Source: CBDBON01 sp965208395 (GTDB taxonomy: Bacteria; Chloroflexota; Dehalococcoidia; Lucifugimonadales; CBDBON01). Taken from it: a stretch of DNA of 64,000 nt. The notes beneath the pieces are model-generated. The model was not told where the DNA came from and made no database searches. It was given only the letters and a program-made list of their open reading frames with translations. Each line of letters begins with the position of its first letter. Positions within the stretch are counted from its first letter, which is position 1. The translations under genes were made by a program, and so were the position numbers. This document shows positions 16,702 through 24,818 of this stretch, piece after piece. The stretch spans positions 310,001-374,000 of the forward strand of contig CBDBON010000001.1 in assembly GCA_965208395.1 (NCBI GenBank). Reading direction: 5' to 3'.

Positions 16702-18051
16702 CTAGGGTAGGTGCTCGGTATGCATGCGCACCTGCTCGCGGAAGTCGGTCTCGTAGTCGAAGATGCGGCCCCGGCGCTTCTGAACGTCCAGCGGCATCAC
16801 GGGTTCGATCCTGGGATTGGTCGGACCGTACCCGATAACCCCCTTTCCTTCGAGCTCCCCGATGGCGGTCCGAGTCAGGCCAAGGAGGTCGCAGAGGACG
16901 CGGCGGTTGTCTTCTCCCATGGTCGGCGCGGCCTTGGCGGCGGGTGTCGCTCTCTCTATCTGCCATGGACGTCCGGGGTATGGGAGAGGCGGCATGTTCG
17001 TGTCGGGGTTGTGGGCCACCGTCTGGTAGAAGCGCCGCGCGTTCAGATGTGGATCGAGGAGGAGCTGCTTGCCGTTGAGTACCGCGCCGGCGGGAACGCC
17101 GCGCTCCTGGAGTGCGTGCATGAGCGCGTGTTGGTCCCACTGCCGGGTGTGCTCTGAGAGCCGGAGATCGAGGTCCGCGCGTCCTGCGGACCTGCCGGCG
17201 GCGTCCGCGAGGCGGGCGTCGCGGGCCCAGACCGGATCGCCCAGCGCGTCACGGAGCGCGCGCCACTGGTCGTCGGTACGGACTGCGATGGCGATCCATC
17301 TGTCGTCACCCTTGCATGGGTAGCAGCCGTGAGGGGACATCTCGGGGTCGCTGTTACCGATGCGAGGCGCGGTGCGCCCGTTGACCGTGTGGTCCATGAG
17401 CGCCTCCGGGATCGTGGAGCTGAGAGTCTCGGTCTGCGAGACGTCGATGAACTGGCCCTCGCCGGTGGATGCGCGGTGGATGAGAGCGGCCATGACGGCG
17501 AACAGGGTGTGCTCGGCCGCGGTGAAGTCGGAGTAGGGCACCTCGGGGATGACGGGCGGGCCGTCTTCATAGCCGGTCATGTGGGCGAGACCTGACGCGG
17601 CCTCGGTTGCGAACCCTATCGCGCCCAGGTCCGACCAGGGACCCGTATAGCCATAGCCTGTCGACGAGACCATTATGATGTCCGGTCTGATCCGCCGGAC
17701 GTCTTCGTACTCCAAGCCGAAGTTGCGCATGACCCTGGGGGTGAAGTTCTCGACGAACACGTCGCTGACCGCGATCATCTCATGGAGGAGCGCCCGGCCT
17801 TCCGGAGCCGTGAGGTCGAGGGTGGCTCCCAGCTTGTTTCGGTTCTGCTCGTAGAAGTTGGCGGCGCGATCCCATGCGTTGCCCGTTGGATCGTTGTCGT
17901 AGAAGGATAGGGTGCGGTAGTTCTCCAGGCGGGAGCACGGCTCGACGTGTATCACCTCTGCTCCCATGTCCGCGAGCAGCTTGGTGGCGTAGGGAATGGC
18001 GATCAGCTGTCCCATCTCGACCACCCTGATTCCGTTCAGCGGCTGATCCAT
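16702..18051 (-). CDS. Family III CoA-transferase (CaiB/BaiF type), first of a pair
   Basis: A 449-residue family III CoA-transferase, which moves CoA between carboxylic acids through an aspartyl-CoA thioester. The catalytic Asp is D175 in PYSDFTAAEH, followed 28 residues later by the conserved FIDVSQTE stretch. The N-terminal GIRVVEMGQLIAIPYATKLLADMGAEVI is the typical CoA-binding Rossmann part. It starts 3 bases after the stop of a second family member, so the two are made together. The acyl substrates cannot be read. See the companion gene for the missing Asp there. Confidence 0.93.
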   Translation of the reverse strand: MDQPLNGIRVVEMGQLIAIPYATKLLADMGAEVIHVEPCSRLENYRTLSFYDNDPTGNAWDRAANFYEQNRNKLGATLDLTAPEGRALLHEMIAVSDVFVENFTPRVMRNFGLEYEDVRRIRPDIIMVSSTGYGYTGPWSDLGAIGFATEAASGLAHMTGYEDGPPVIPEVPYSDFTAAEHTLFAVMAALIHRASTGEGQFIDVSQTETLSSTIPEALMDHTVNGRTAPRIGNSDPEMSPHGCYPCKGDDRWIAIAVRTDDQWRALRDALGDPVWARDARLADAAGRSAGRADLDLRLSEHTRQWDQHALMHALQERGVPAGAVLNGKQLLLDPHLNARRFYQTVAHNPDTNMPPLPYPGRPWQIERATPAAKAAPTMGEDNRRVLCDLLGLTRTAIGELEGKGVIGYGPTNPRIEPVMPLDVQKRRGRIFDYETDFREQVRMHTEHLP

Positions 18052-18054
18052 GGG

Positions 18055-19269
18055 CTATAGGGCTCCTTCCGAGCGCAGAGGGGCGGGCTCCGTATCCGCG
18101 TAGCCGAGGCGGTCGCAGATGATCTCCCGATTGTGCTGTCCCAGAGTCGGCGCGGGCGAGCGCGCCATCCAGGGAGTCCGACTCATCAGGAAGGGTGCGC
18201 CAGGGTAGACCTCCCTGCCAACGAGCGGGTGGTCGATCTCGACGAAGTAGCGCCGCGCCTGGAACTGGGGGTTTTGGACCACCTCTTCCGGGCTCTGCAC
18301 GACCCCGTAGATGAATCCGCGTTGGCGATGCGCGGCGTGGAACAGGTCCCACTTGCCGTGGGACCGGAAGGCTGCGCGCACGATCTCGTCCAGCTCTTCG
18401 GCGTTCTCGGCACGGGCTTCGGGCGTGGAGAACCTGTCGTCCCTGAGCTCTTCGCTATCGAGGAAGTCGGCGATCGTCTCCCATGGAAGAGAGCCGTAGA
18501 TGATGGGTACGGCGTATCCGTCCCTGGTTTGCAGGGGGCTCCTCGGGATGTCTCCGGGATGGTCCGGCTGTCTCCACCTGATTGCGCCCATGTACGTGTA
18601 GACGGAGGTGGTGTCTCGAAGCGACGACGCGACGCACTCCTGGATCGAGAGATCGACGTGTCGGCCTCTGCCGCTCATGCGGGCGCCGTACAGAGCGATC
18701 AGGGCTGCGCCTGCGGCGTTGATTCCCGCCTTGAACTGCGCCTGGTGCAGCGCGTGCTTCAGAGGCTCCTTTCCGTTGGAACCCATCAGGTACATCAGTC
18801 CGCCGAGCGCATACTCGACGATCTCCGTCGCCTTGTAGTCTCGGTAGGGCCCGGTCTGACCGAAGTTGGAGATCGAGACCATGACCAGCCGCCGGTTGAG
18901 GCTTCGGAGCTCTTCGTAGGCCAACCCGAGAGACGGCATGACCCGTGGGCTGAAGTTCTCGACGACGATGTCCGACTCTGAGGCCAGTCTCCTGGCGATC
19001 TCCCGCCCGCGCTCCGACTTGAGGTCGAGGGTGATGCTGCGCTTGCTGGTGTTGAGGTAGAGGAAGAGCAGGCTGTGATCAGCGTTCTCGACGTCGTGGT
19101 AGAAGGGCGCCATACGCCGCGCGGGATCGCCAGTGTCTGGACGCTCCACCTTCACCACGTCCGCTCCGAGGTCGGCCAGGAGCTTGGTGCAGTAGGGCCC
19201 GGCGATGTGATGCGAAAGGTCGAGGACCTTGATGCCCTTCAGGGCGCTGGCGTCCACTATCATCTCCAC
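18055..19269 (-). CDS. Family III CoA-transferase homologue with Gln in place of catalytic Asp
   Basis: A 404-residue CaiB/BaiF protein with the normal N-terminal fold (GIKVLDLSHHIAGPYCTKLLADLGADVVKVE) and the RHVDLSIQE stretch. Aligned without gaps to its neighbour over 32 residues, the position of the catalytic Asp is Gln (HQAQFKAG). A canonical aspartyl-CoA intermediate therefore seems impossible in this subunit. It may be the structural partner in a heteromeric enzyme; the family includes heteromers such as BbsEF. It starts the long minus-strand run, 167 bases from the divergent dehydrogenase gene. Confidence 0.9.
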   Translation of the reverse strand: MEMIVDASALKGIKVLDLSHHIAGPYCTKLLADLGADVVKVERPDTGDPARRMAPFYHDVENADHSLLFLYLNTSKRSITLDLKSERGREIARRLASESDIVVENFSPRVMPSLGLAYEELRSLNRRLVMVSISNFGQTGPYRDYKATEIVEYALGGLMYLMGSNGKEPLKHALHQAQFKAGINAAGAALIALYGARMSGRGRHVDLSIQECVASSLRDTTSVYTYMGAIRWRQPDHPGDIPRSPLQTRDGYAVPIIYGSLPWETIADFLDSEELRDDRFSTPEARAENAEELDEIVRAAFRSHGKWDLFHAAHRQRGFIYGVVQSPEEVVQNPQFQARRYFVEIDHPLVGREVYPGAPFLMSRTPWMARSPAPTLGQHNREIICDRLGYADTEPAPLRSEGAL

Positions 19270-19359
19270 ACTCGGTTGTCTGATCTCTACAGGGCGCGTT
19301 CATTATACCCTGCGCTCGGCGCCGGCCATGGCACGAGACCGTGCAGGGCGTCCTGTGGC

Positions 19360-19388
19360 TTGTACGGGCGAGCCCGCCGCCATATAAT
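19360..19388 (+). promoter_or_regulatory. Promoter of the D-2-hydroxyacid dehydrogenase gene
   Basis: TTGTAC (19360-19365) and a perfect TATAAT (19383-19388) are 17 bases apart. Transcription should start near 19395, about 40 bases before the ATG. The divergent CoA-transferase operon must have its promoter in the same 19270-19436 region; no clear minus-strand hexamers were seen. Confidence 0.65.
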
Positions 19389-19436
19389 CGAGCCGCTTGT
19401 CTCGGTAGACTCTGGAACGCCGCCTGGGAGGTTCAG

Positions 19437-20411
19437 ATGGCTGGAAATCTCGTCTTGCTGGGTCCGGACTCAGGTGAGGCCGACGTCATCCGACGTATGG
19501 CCCCGGAGGGAGTCGTTGTCGAATGGGTGGACTCGACCCTGCCTGTGGAGCGAGAGGCAGCGCAGCTCGAAGACGCTGTTGCCATCATTCCTCTGGCCGG
19601 GCGCGTCCCCCTGGAGATAGCGAAGAGGTGTCGCAACCTGCGGCTTGTACAGACGTTGAGCGCGGGCACCGACACCCTGGACGTGAAGGGCCTGGGCGAG
19701 ATGGGCGTGCGGACGGCCAACAACGGCGGAGGCAATGCGGTCGCCGTGGCCGAGCACGCCATAGGCCTGATCATCAGCGTCTACAGGAAGCTGCGGCTGC
19801 AGTTCGAGTCGGTGCAGGCGCGCGAGTGGGCGGGGGACATCCGCGAGGCATGGCGCGGTCAGGTCCATGAGCTTACCGGCAAGACGGTGGGAATCGTTGG
19901 GCTGGGCCACATAGGGCAAGCCGTGGCCCGGCGCCTTCGGGGCTGGGAGTGCGAGCTGGTCTACTACGACGTAGTGGACCACTCCGACGAGCTGGAGCGT
20001 GAGCTGGGTATCCGCCGGGTCTCCCTGGACGAGCTGCTGCGGGAGTCTGACGTGGTGTCGCTCCATGTTCCCCACACCGGACGGACTGGAGGCATGATCG
20101 GGGCGCCTGAGCTGTCGAAGATGAAGACCACAGCCGTGCTCATCAACACGGGGCGAGGCCCGGTGGTCGACGAGGCGGCGCTGGTGGACGCGATAAGGCA
20201 GGGCGGGATAGCGGGCGCGGGCCTCGACGTGCTGGAAGAGGAGCCGACGGCCGCGGACAACCCTCTGCTCGACATGGACAGGGTGGTAGCCACGCCCCAC
20301 ATGGCCGGCAACTCGGTGGAGGCCTACGAGAAGAGCAGGGAGTTTGCCGTGGCGAACGTCGCCAGGGTGATCAGAGGCGAGGAGCCACAGTCGGTCGTGC
20401 TGCCTGATTAG
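19437..20411 (+). CDS. NAD(P)-dependent D-2-hydroxyacid dehydrogenase
   Basis: A 324-residue D-2-hydroxyacid dehydrogenase of the phosphoglycerate/glyoxylate reductase family, reducing 2-oxo acids or oxidising D-2-hydroxyacids. The start is the ATG at 19437 after GGGAGG; an upstream extension has no family sequence. The nucleotide loop is GLGHIG (155-160). The catalytic triad is R240 (NTGRG), E269 (DVLEEEP) and H288 (ATPHMAGN). Substrate specificity is not visible. It converges with the PHP gene, leaving only 7 bases between stops. Confidence 0.92.
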   Translation: MAGNLVLLGPDSGEADVIRRMAPEGVVVEWVDSTLPVEREAAQLEDAVAIIPLAGRVPLEIAKRCRNLRLVQTLSAGTDTLDVKGLGEMGVRTANNGGGNAVAVAEHAIGLIISVYRKLRLQFESVQAREWAGDIREAWRGQVHELTGKTVGIVGLGHIGQAVARRLRGWECELVYYDVVDHSDELERELGIRRVSLDELLRESDVVSLHVPHTGRTGGMIGAPELSKMKTTAVLINTGRGPVVDEAALVDAIRQGGIAGAGLDVLEEEPTAADNPLLDMDRVVATPHMAGNSVEAYEKSREFAVANVARVIRGEEPQSVVLPD

Positions 20412-20418
20412 GGACGAC

Positions 20419-21078
20419 TCAGGCGACTCCGATCTTGCGGAGCACTCCTGCGGGACCGTTCTCCAGGAGGGCGTCGGCCTGTACTTTGTCCAGGCCCGCT
20501 CCCCTGGCCACCCGGAAGGCGAAGTCTCTGGTCAGGAGATCTCTGGGCTCGTGTGCGTCGGAGTTCAGGACGAGCGTTGCCCCGGCCCTCCGCGCAGTTC
20601 TTACGACGTGTCCGTTGGCGTAGGCGTGAGACCTCCGCGCCGACACCTCCAGCAGTACGCCGTTCGCCGCGGCGATGCGGGCCTCGTCGTCGGTTATCAA
20701 CCCGGGGTGGGCCAGGACGTCCACGTCCGGGGAACGGACGGCTGCCAGGTTTGTGCCGGGCTCTACGGGCTCGCTGACGGTCTCTCCGTGGACGTTGACC
20801 ACTCTAGCGCCCAGCTTCCGCGACTCCCTGGCGAGGCGGGCGATGTCCTCCTTGGGGACGTGCGTGATCTCTACGCCGGGGAGAGCCAGTATGTCCCAAC
20901 GCTTAGAGGTGAGCTCGCAGTCCTTGACCAGCGCCTTGAGCACCTCCTCCACGTTTCCCGGCCCGACGTGGTCGGTGACCGCGATGGTGCGGTACCCGAT
21001 GGCTACGGCGCGGCGTATGAGCTCGATGGGGGACAGCACGCCGTCGCTCAGGAAGGTGTGTGTGTGGAAGTCCTGCAA
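20419..21078 (-). CDS. PHP-domain phosphoesterase
   Basis: A 219-residue single PHP domain. DFHTHTFLSDG gives the first metal-binding histidines (H5, H7); VTDHVG, GVEITHV, NVHGET, AHPGLI and LNSDAHEP supply the others in family order. Stand-alone PHP proteins include histidinol phosphatases and nucleotide or cyclic phosphate phosphoesterases; the exact substrate is unknown. It converges with the dehydrogenase gene. Confidence 0.88.
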   Translation of the reverse strand: MQDFHTHTFLSDGVLSPIELIRRAVAIGYRTIAVTDHVGPGNVEEVLKALVKDCELTSKRWDILALPGVEITHVPKEDIARLARESRKLGARVVNVHGETVSEPVEPGTNLAAVRSPDVDVLAHPGLITDDEARIAAANGVLLEVSARRSHAYANGHVVRTARRAGATLVLNSDAHEPRDLLTRDFAFRVARGAGLDKVQADALLENGPAGVLRKIGVA

Positions 21079-21145
21079 GCTGGTCTCCTAGCGTCCCGAC
21101 TCCGAGGTTCGTTGCAAAAGGCGGATGAGCGTATACATAGTCGTC

Positions 21146-21192
21146 ACCCTCACCCCAGCCTCCTCCCGTCAAGGGAGAGGGATTCCCTTGCT
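21146..21192. repeat. Intergenic repeat (CCTCACCCC...GGGAGAGG type)
   Basis: Between the PHP gene and the TPP enzyme half (21079-21274) lies a stretch that starts with CACCCTCACCCCAGCCTCC and then folds as CCTCCTCCC/GGGAGAGG. It looks like a dispersed intergenic hairpin repeat of a kind common in bacterial genomes. No gene is seen in this 196-base gap. Confidence 0.5.
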
Positions 21193-21274
21193 CGGCGGGA
21201 CTTATCCGATGAACCTCTGAGACAGGACACTAGCCTCGATGCTATGACCGAGGTACATGAAAGGCCTGGACTGG

Positions 21275-21853
21275 TCAAGAGGCTTGCTCTGTGGCTGCGA
21301 TCGCGACGGCGACTCGGCGCATCGCGTCACCCGTGCTCTCCAACTCGATAGGCGGAACGTCGTCTCCGTGTCTGACTTTCAGGCAGACGAATACGGGCCC
21401 GGTCTTCTCCATGAGGTCAGGTAGCGCCGTGACGAAGTCCTCCAGGTCGCTGAACTGGTAGCTCTCTTCGATCCCCGCGGCCCGGGCGATCCCGGCCAGG
21501 TCCATGGATCCCGCGCCCGGTACGGGTTGCGCACCTGTGGTGAAGTAGACTCCGTCTTCGAAGACGACGTGGACCAGGTTGCGCGGCTGCTGCTCGGCTA
21601 TGGTCACGAGGCTGCCCAGATTCATCAGGAGTCCGCCGTCTCCGTCCAATATCAGTATCTTCCTGTCCGGGACCGCCAACGCAATACCGAGGGCCACCGA
21701 CGAAGCCTTTCCCATTCCTCCGTAGATCGGCAGGTCGAACGTGCGGTCTTCCGAGACGGACTTCCAGTAGCTGTTGGGCGTCATCGTCGAGACGACGATC
21801 GAGTCGGCTCTGAACCGCTCGATCGCCGTGATGGCTTCAAAAGCTGGGATCAC
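21275..21853 (-). CDS. TPP-binding half of a split decarboxylase (ComE/phosphonopyruvate decarboxylase-like)
   Basis: A 192-residue protein that corresponds only to the C-terminal thiamine-diphosphate domain. The metal/TPP motif is LDGDGGLLMN (G71-D72-G73 ... N78). The YGGMGKASSVALGIALA lead-in is typical of sulfopyruvate decarboxylase beta and phosphonopyruvate decarboxylase C-terminal parts. The pyrimidine-binding half that carries the activating Glu is not in this window. It starts with a GTG whose last bases overlap the ubiX stop (GTGA), so it is coupled to ubiX. The reaction is probably decarboxylation of an oxo-acid; the substrate is unknown. Confidence 0.82.
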   Translation of the reverse strand: MIPAFEAITAIERFRADSIVVSTMTPNSYWKSVSEDRTFDLPIYGGMGKASSVALGIALAVPDRKILILDGDGGLLMNLGSLVTIAEQQPRNLVHVVFEDGVYFTTGAQPVPGAGSMDLAGIARAAGIEESYQFSDLEDFVTALPDLMEKTGPVFVCLKVRHGDDVPPIELESTGDAMRRVAVAIAATEQAS

Positions 21854-22479
21854 GACTGTTCGACTCCCCGGCGGCCGTTGTCCGGACCATCGTAGGTGTG
21901 ACGTTCGGGCATCTCATGGACGACTCCGAGGGCCAAGAGGGTGCGCTGTACGACGAAATCGATCACGTCGTCAATGGTGTCCTGTCGGAGGTAGAAGGCC
22001 GGGTGAGGCGGGAGCACCGTCACTCCCAGACGGGCAAGCGACGCCATGTTCTCCAGGTGGATCGCATGCAACGGCGTCTCCCTGGGCACGAGGACGAGGG
22101 GCCGCCGCTCCTTGATGCAGACGTCAGCGGCCCGGCGCACCAGGTTGTCGGCCAGCCCGTGGGCAAGCGCGGCCAGAGTGGTCATGCTGCATGGGACCAC
22201 GGCCATGCCGAGTGTGTCGTACGTCCCGCTGGCGATCGGCGCTCGGAGGTCTCCGGCCGCGTAATAGGAGAACCGTCCCAGCCCGGTCCATCGCTCGAGA
22301 GCCGCGCCGAACGACTCGTCCAGCTCCTCCTGCCAGACCATGCGGCCAGCGGGGGAGGCGGTAGCGATCACGGGGACGTCCATGGCCAGGAGCTCGTCTA
22401 TCGTCGCACGGGCGACGGCGGCCCCGCTGGCACCGGTGATGCCGATTACTACCGGAGTGTCGGGTCTTGCGTCAGGCAC
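21850..22479 (-). CDS. ubiX: Flavin prenyltransferase UbiX
   Basis: UbiX joins a dimethylallyl group to FMN to make prenylated FMN, the cofactor of UbiD decarboxylases. The 209-residue protein has GITGASGA (13-20) at the FMN phosphate site, PCSMTTLAALAHGLADNLV and a RETPL segment, all family marks. It lies four bases after ubiA, with ubiD just above, so maker and user of the cofactor are co-transcribed. Confidence 0.94.
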   Translation of the reverse strand: MPDARPDTPVVIGITGASGAAVARATIDELLAMDVPVIATASPAGRMVWQEELDESFGAALERWTGLGRFSYYAAGDLRAPIASGTYDTLGMAVVPCSMTTLAALAHGLADNLVRRAADVCIKERRPLVLVPRETPLHAIHLENMASLARLGVTVLPPHPAFYLRQDTIDDVIDFVVQRTLLALGVVHEMPERHTYDGPDNGRRGVEQS

Positions 22480-22482
22480 GAC

Positions 22483-23367
22483 CTAGCCCTCGACCAGCAG
22501 CGCGGCGAGCACGCCTGCGAATATGCACGAGGATACGATGGCGTTGATCCTGAAGAAGGCAGCGCCCATGCGGGGGATGTCGCTGGACGATATGACCACA
22601 TACTTGACGATCAGGGCGGCCACGGCCCCCCCAAGCCCGGCGGTGTAGGCCAATCCCAACTGCATCCAGATTCCCAGGGCTACCAAGCAACTGACCGCCA
22701 GAAAGTCGAGGACTCCTGCCCACCTGACGGCCGTCTTCGCCCCGAAGCGGGACGCGACAGAGTGCAGGCCGCTGTCCGTGTAGAACTTCACGTCCTGGAC
22801 ATGATAGATGATGTCGAAGCTTCCTGCCCACAGCGCGACCGCCAGCGACAGCAGCAGAGCCTCCCCGGGGAGTGCGCCAGCGACGCCTATCCATGCACCC
22901 GCGGGAGCTATTGCGAGCGCCACGCCTAGCAGGAGGTTGGCGGTCCACGTGAACCGCTTCGTAAACGGGTAGAGGAGCAGATACGCCGCCGCGGCGGGGG
23001 CCAGGACGAGCGCCAGCGTGTTGAGCCGGTACGCGGCGAACACGAAGATGCCCAGCGACAGGACGGCCAGGGCGGTCATATCGGCTGCGCTGAGGAGGCC
23101 GGCCGGGAGATGCCGACCGGAGTTGCGCGGATTTCTTGCGTCGATGTGCCGGTCGACGATCCGGTTTGCGGACATTCCGAAGGTGCGTGCGCCGATCATG
23201 GCGACGGTGATCCAGGTGAATTCACGCCAACCTGGAAATCCCTGCGCCGCAAGGAACATCCCCGTATATGCGAATGGGAGCGCGAAGAGGCTCTCCTGAA
23301 AGCGAATGGCGCTCATAAGGCGGGACGCCTTGCCGAGCGTCGATAGGGGGGCATGGAGGACGCTCAT
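22483..23367 (-). CDS. UbiA-family polyprenyltransferase (MqnP-like)
   Basis: An integral membrane prenyltransferase of 294 residues that would attach a polyprenyl chain to an aromatic acid in quinone synthesis. The first Asp-rich motif is NxxxDxxxD at N68, D72, D76 (ANRIVDRHID); the second is DIIYHVQDVKFY. About eight or nine hydrophobic segments are visible. The start is the ATG at 23365-23367, overlapping the ubiD stop (ATGA). With UbiD and UbiX neighbours this best fits futalosine-type menaquinone synthesis (MqnP), but the ubiquinone version cannot be excluded by sequence alone. Confidence 0.9.
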   Translation of the reverse strand: MSVLHAPLSTLGKASRLMSAIRFQESLFALPFAYTGMFLAAQGFPGWREFTWITVAMIGARTFGMSANRIVDRHIDARNPRNSGRHLPAGLLSAADMTALAVLSLGIFVFAAYRLNTLALVLAPAAAAYLLLYPFTKRFTWTANLLLGVALAIAPAGAWIGVAGALPGEALLLSLAVALWAGSFDIIYHVQDVKFYTDSGLHSVASRFGAKTAVRWAGVLDFLAVSCLVALGIWMQLGLAYTAGLGGAVAALIVKYVVISSSDIPRMGAAFFRINAIVSSCIFAGVLAALLVEG

Positions 23368-24818
23368 ATACCGTACTCGTCCCACCTACGGTCGACGAGG
23401 GCCCTGATCTCGTCGCTCATGACGACGTCCCCAGGCCACTCACGGCGTCTGCCGTCCATCGGGCCCTTTGCCGTCGCGTCGATCCCGATCTTGCTGCCGA
23501 ACTTCGGTACGTCGGAGGCGTGGTCCAAGTCGTCCACCGGGCCTTCGACAACAACGATGTCGCGGCCAGGGTCGATATTGGCAGTGACTCTCCACGCTAC
23601 CTCCGAGAGGTCCTGGACATTGACGTCGTGGTCGACGACGATGATGGTCTTGGCCAGCATCATGAGGCCGAGGCCCCACAGAGCATACATGACCTTGCGG
23701 GCGTGTCCGGCGTACTCCTTGCGAATGGAGACGATCACGAGGTTGTGGAACACGCCCTCGGCCGGCATGTTGATGTGAACGACCTCTGGGAGAGTCATCT
23801 GTAGGGCGGGCAGCATCAACCTCGTGGCTGCGGTCCCCATGAAGAAGTCCTCGGTCGGCGGCCTGCCTACCATAGTCGTCGGATATATGGGGTTCCGCCT
23901 GTGCGTGACGGCAGTCAGGTTGAATACGGGATAGTCGTCTGCCGGGGAGTAGTAGCCGGTATGGTCGCCGAACGGTCCCTCGGATCGGAGTTCGCCTGGA
24001 ACGACGTAGCCTTCGAGGACGTACTCTGCCTGGGCAGGCACCTGGAGGTCGACCGTTTTGCATTCCACCATCTCCACGGCCTCGTTGCGGATCACGCCCG
24101 AGACGCCGATCTCGTCTATACCGGGCGGAAGCGGCAGTGCGCCAGTCCATATCGTCGCGGGATCGCCGCCGATCGCGACGGCCACGTCCATCCGATCAAT
24201 GCTCCCGGTCTCTCCGATCCGGTAGTGATGGGCGCCGACCTTGTGGGTCTGCCAGTGCATTCCCGCAGTCCTGCTGTCGAAGATCTGCATCCGATAGGTG
24301 CCGACGTTGCGCGCGCCTGAGTCGGGGTCCCGGGTGATGACGAGAGGCAGGGTGATGTAGCGGCCGGCGTCCATCGGCCAGCACTTCAGCGCGGGCAGTA
24401 TGTCGAGGCTCGCCTCGTCGCCGGTCAGGACGACCTCCTGGCAGGGTGCGCGCCGCACGGTGCGGGGCTGTGTCCGCGCCACCCCCGCCAGGTCTCCGAG
24501 CGTCCTGAGCTTGTCGATAAGGCCGGAGGGCGGCGTCTGCAAGAGGCTGAGCAGGCTGCGCACCCTCTCGGTCAGATCGTCCAGACTCTCCACACCAAGC
24601 GCCCAGGCCGTCCGCTGGTGGGTGCCGAACGCGTTGATGAGGACCGGGGCAGTGTAACCCGCGACGCTTTCGAACAGTAAGGCAGGTCCTCCCGACTTGA
24701 TGGTCCGGTCGGTGATCTCGGTGATCTCCAGGTCCCAGCTAACCGGGGAGTCGATGCGGCGAAGCTCTCCCCTGTCTTCGAGGAAGGCGATGAACTCTCT
24801 TATGTCACGAAATGCCAT
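23364..24818 (-). CDS. UbiD-family prenyl-FMN-dependent decarboxylase (MqnL-like)
   Basis: A 484-residue UbiD-family (de)carboxylase. The start is the ATG at 24816-24818 (MAFRDIREFIAFL), the usual N-terminus; an upstream extension is unrelated sequence. Family blocks seen include GTYRMQIFDSRTAGMHWQTHKVG, GGDPATIWTGALPLPPGIDE, EGPFGDHTGYYSPADDYP and the C-terminal KFGSKIGIDATAKGPMDG. It uses prenylated FMN made by the neighbouring UbiX and probably decarboxylates the prenylated aromatic acid produced by the UbiA homologue. It overlaps the upstream fusion gene by 14 bases. Confidence 0.94.
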   Translation of the reverse strand: MAFRDIREFIAFLEDRGELRRIDSPVSWDLEITEITDRTIKSGGPALLFESVAGYTAPVLINAFGTHQRTAWALGVESLDDLTERVRSLLSLLQTPPSGLIDKLRTLGDLAGVARTQPRTVRRAPCQEVVLTGDEASLDILPALKCWPMDAGRYITLPLVITRDPDSGARNVGTYRMQIFDSRTAGMHWQTHKVGAHHYRIGETGSIDRMDVAVAIGGDPATIWTGALPLPPGIDEIGVSGVIRNEAVEMVECKTVDLQVPAQAEYVLEGYVVPGELRSEGPFGDHTGYYSPADDYPVFNLTAVTHRRNPIYPTTMVGRPPTEDFFMGTAATRLMLPALQMTLPEVVHINMPAEGVFHNLVIVSIRKEYAGHARKVMYALWGLGLMMLAKTIIVVDHDVNVQDLSEVAWRVTANIDPGRDIVVVEGPVDDLDHASDVPKFGSKIGIDATAKGPMDGRRREWPGDVVMSDEIRALVDRRWDEYGI

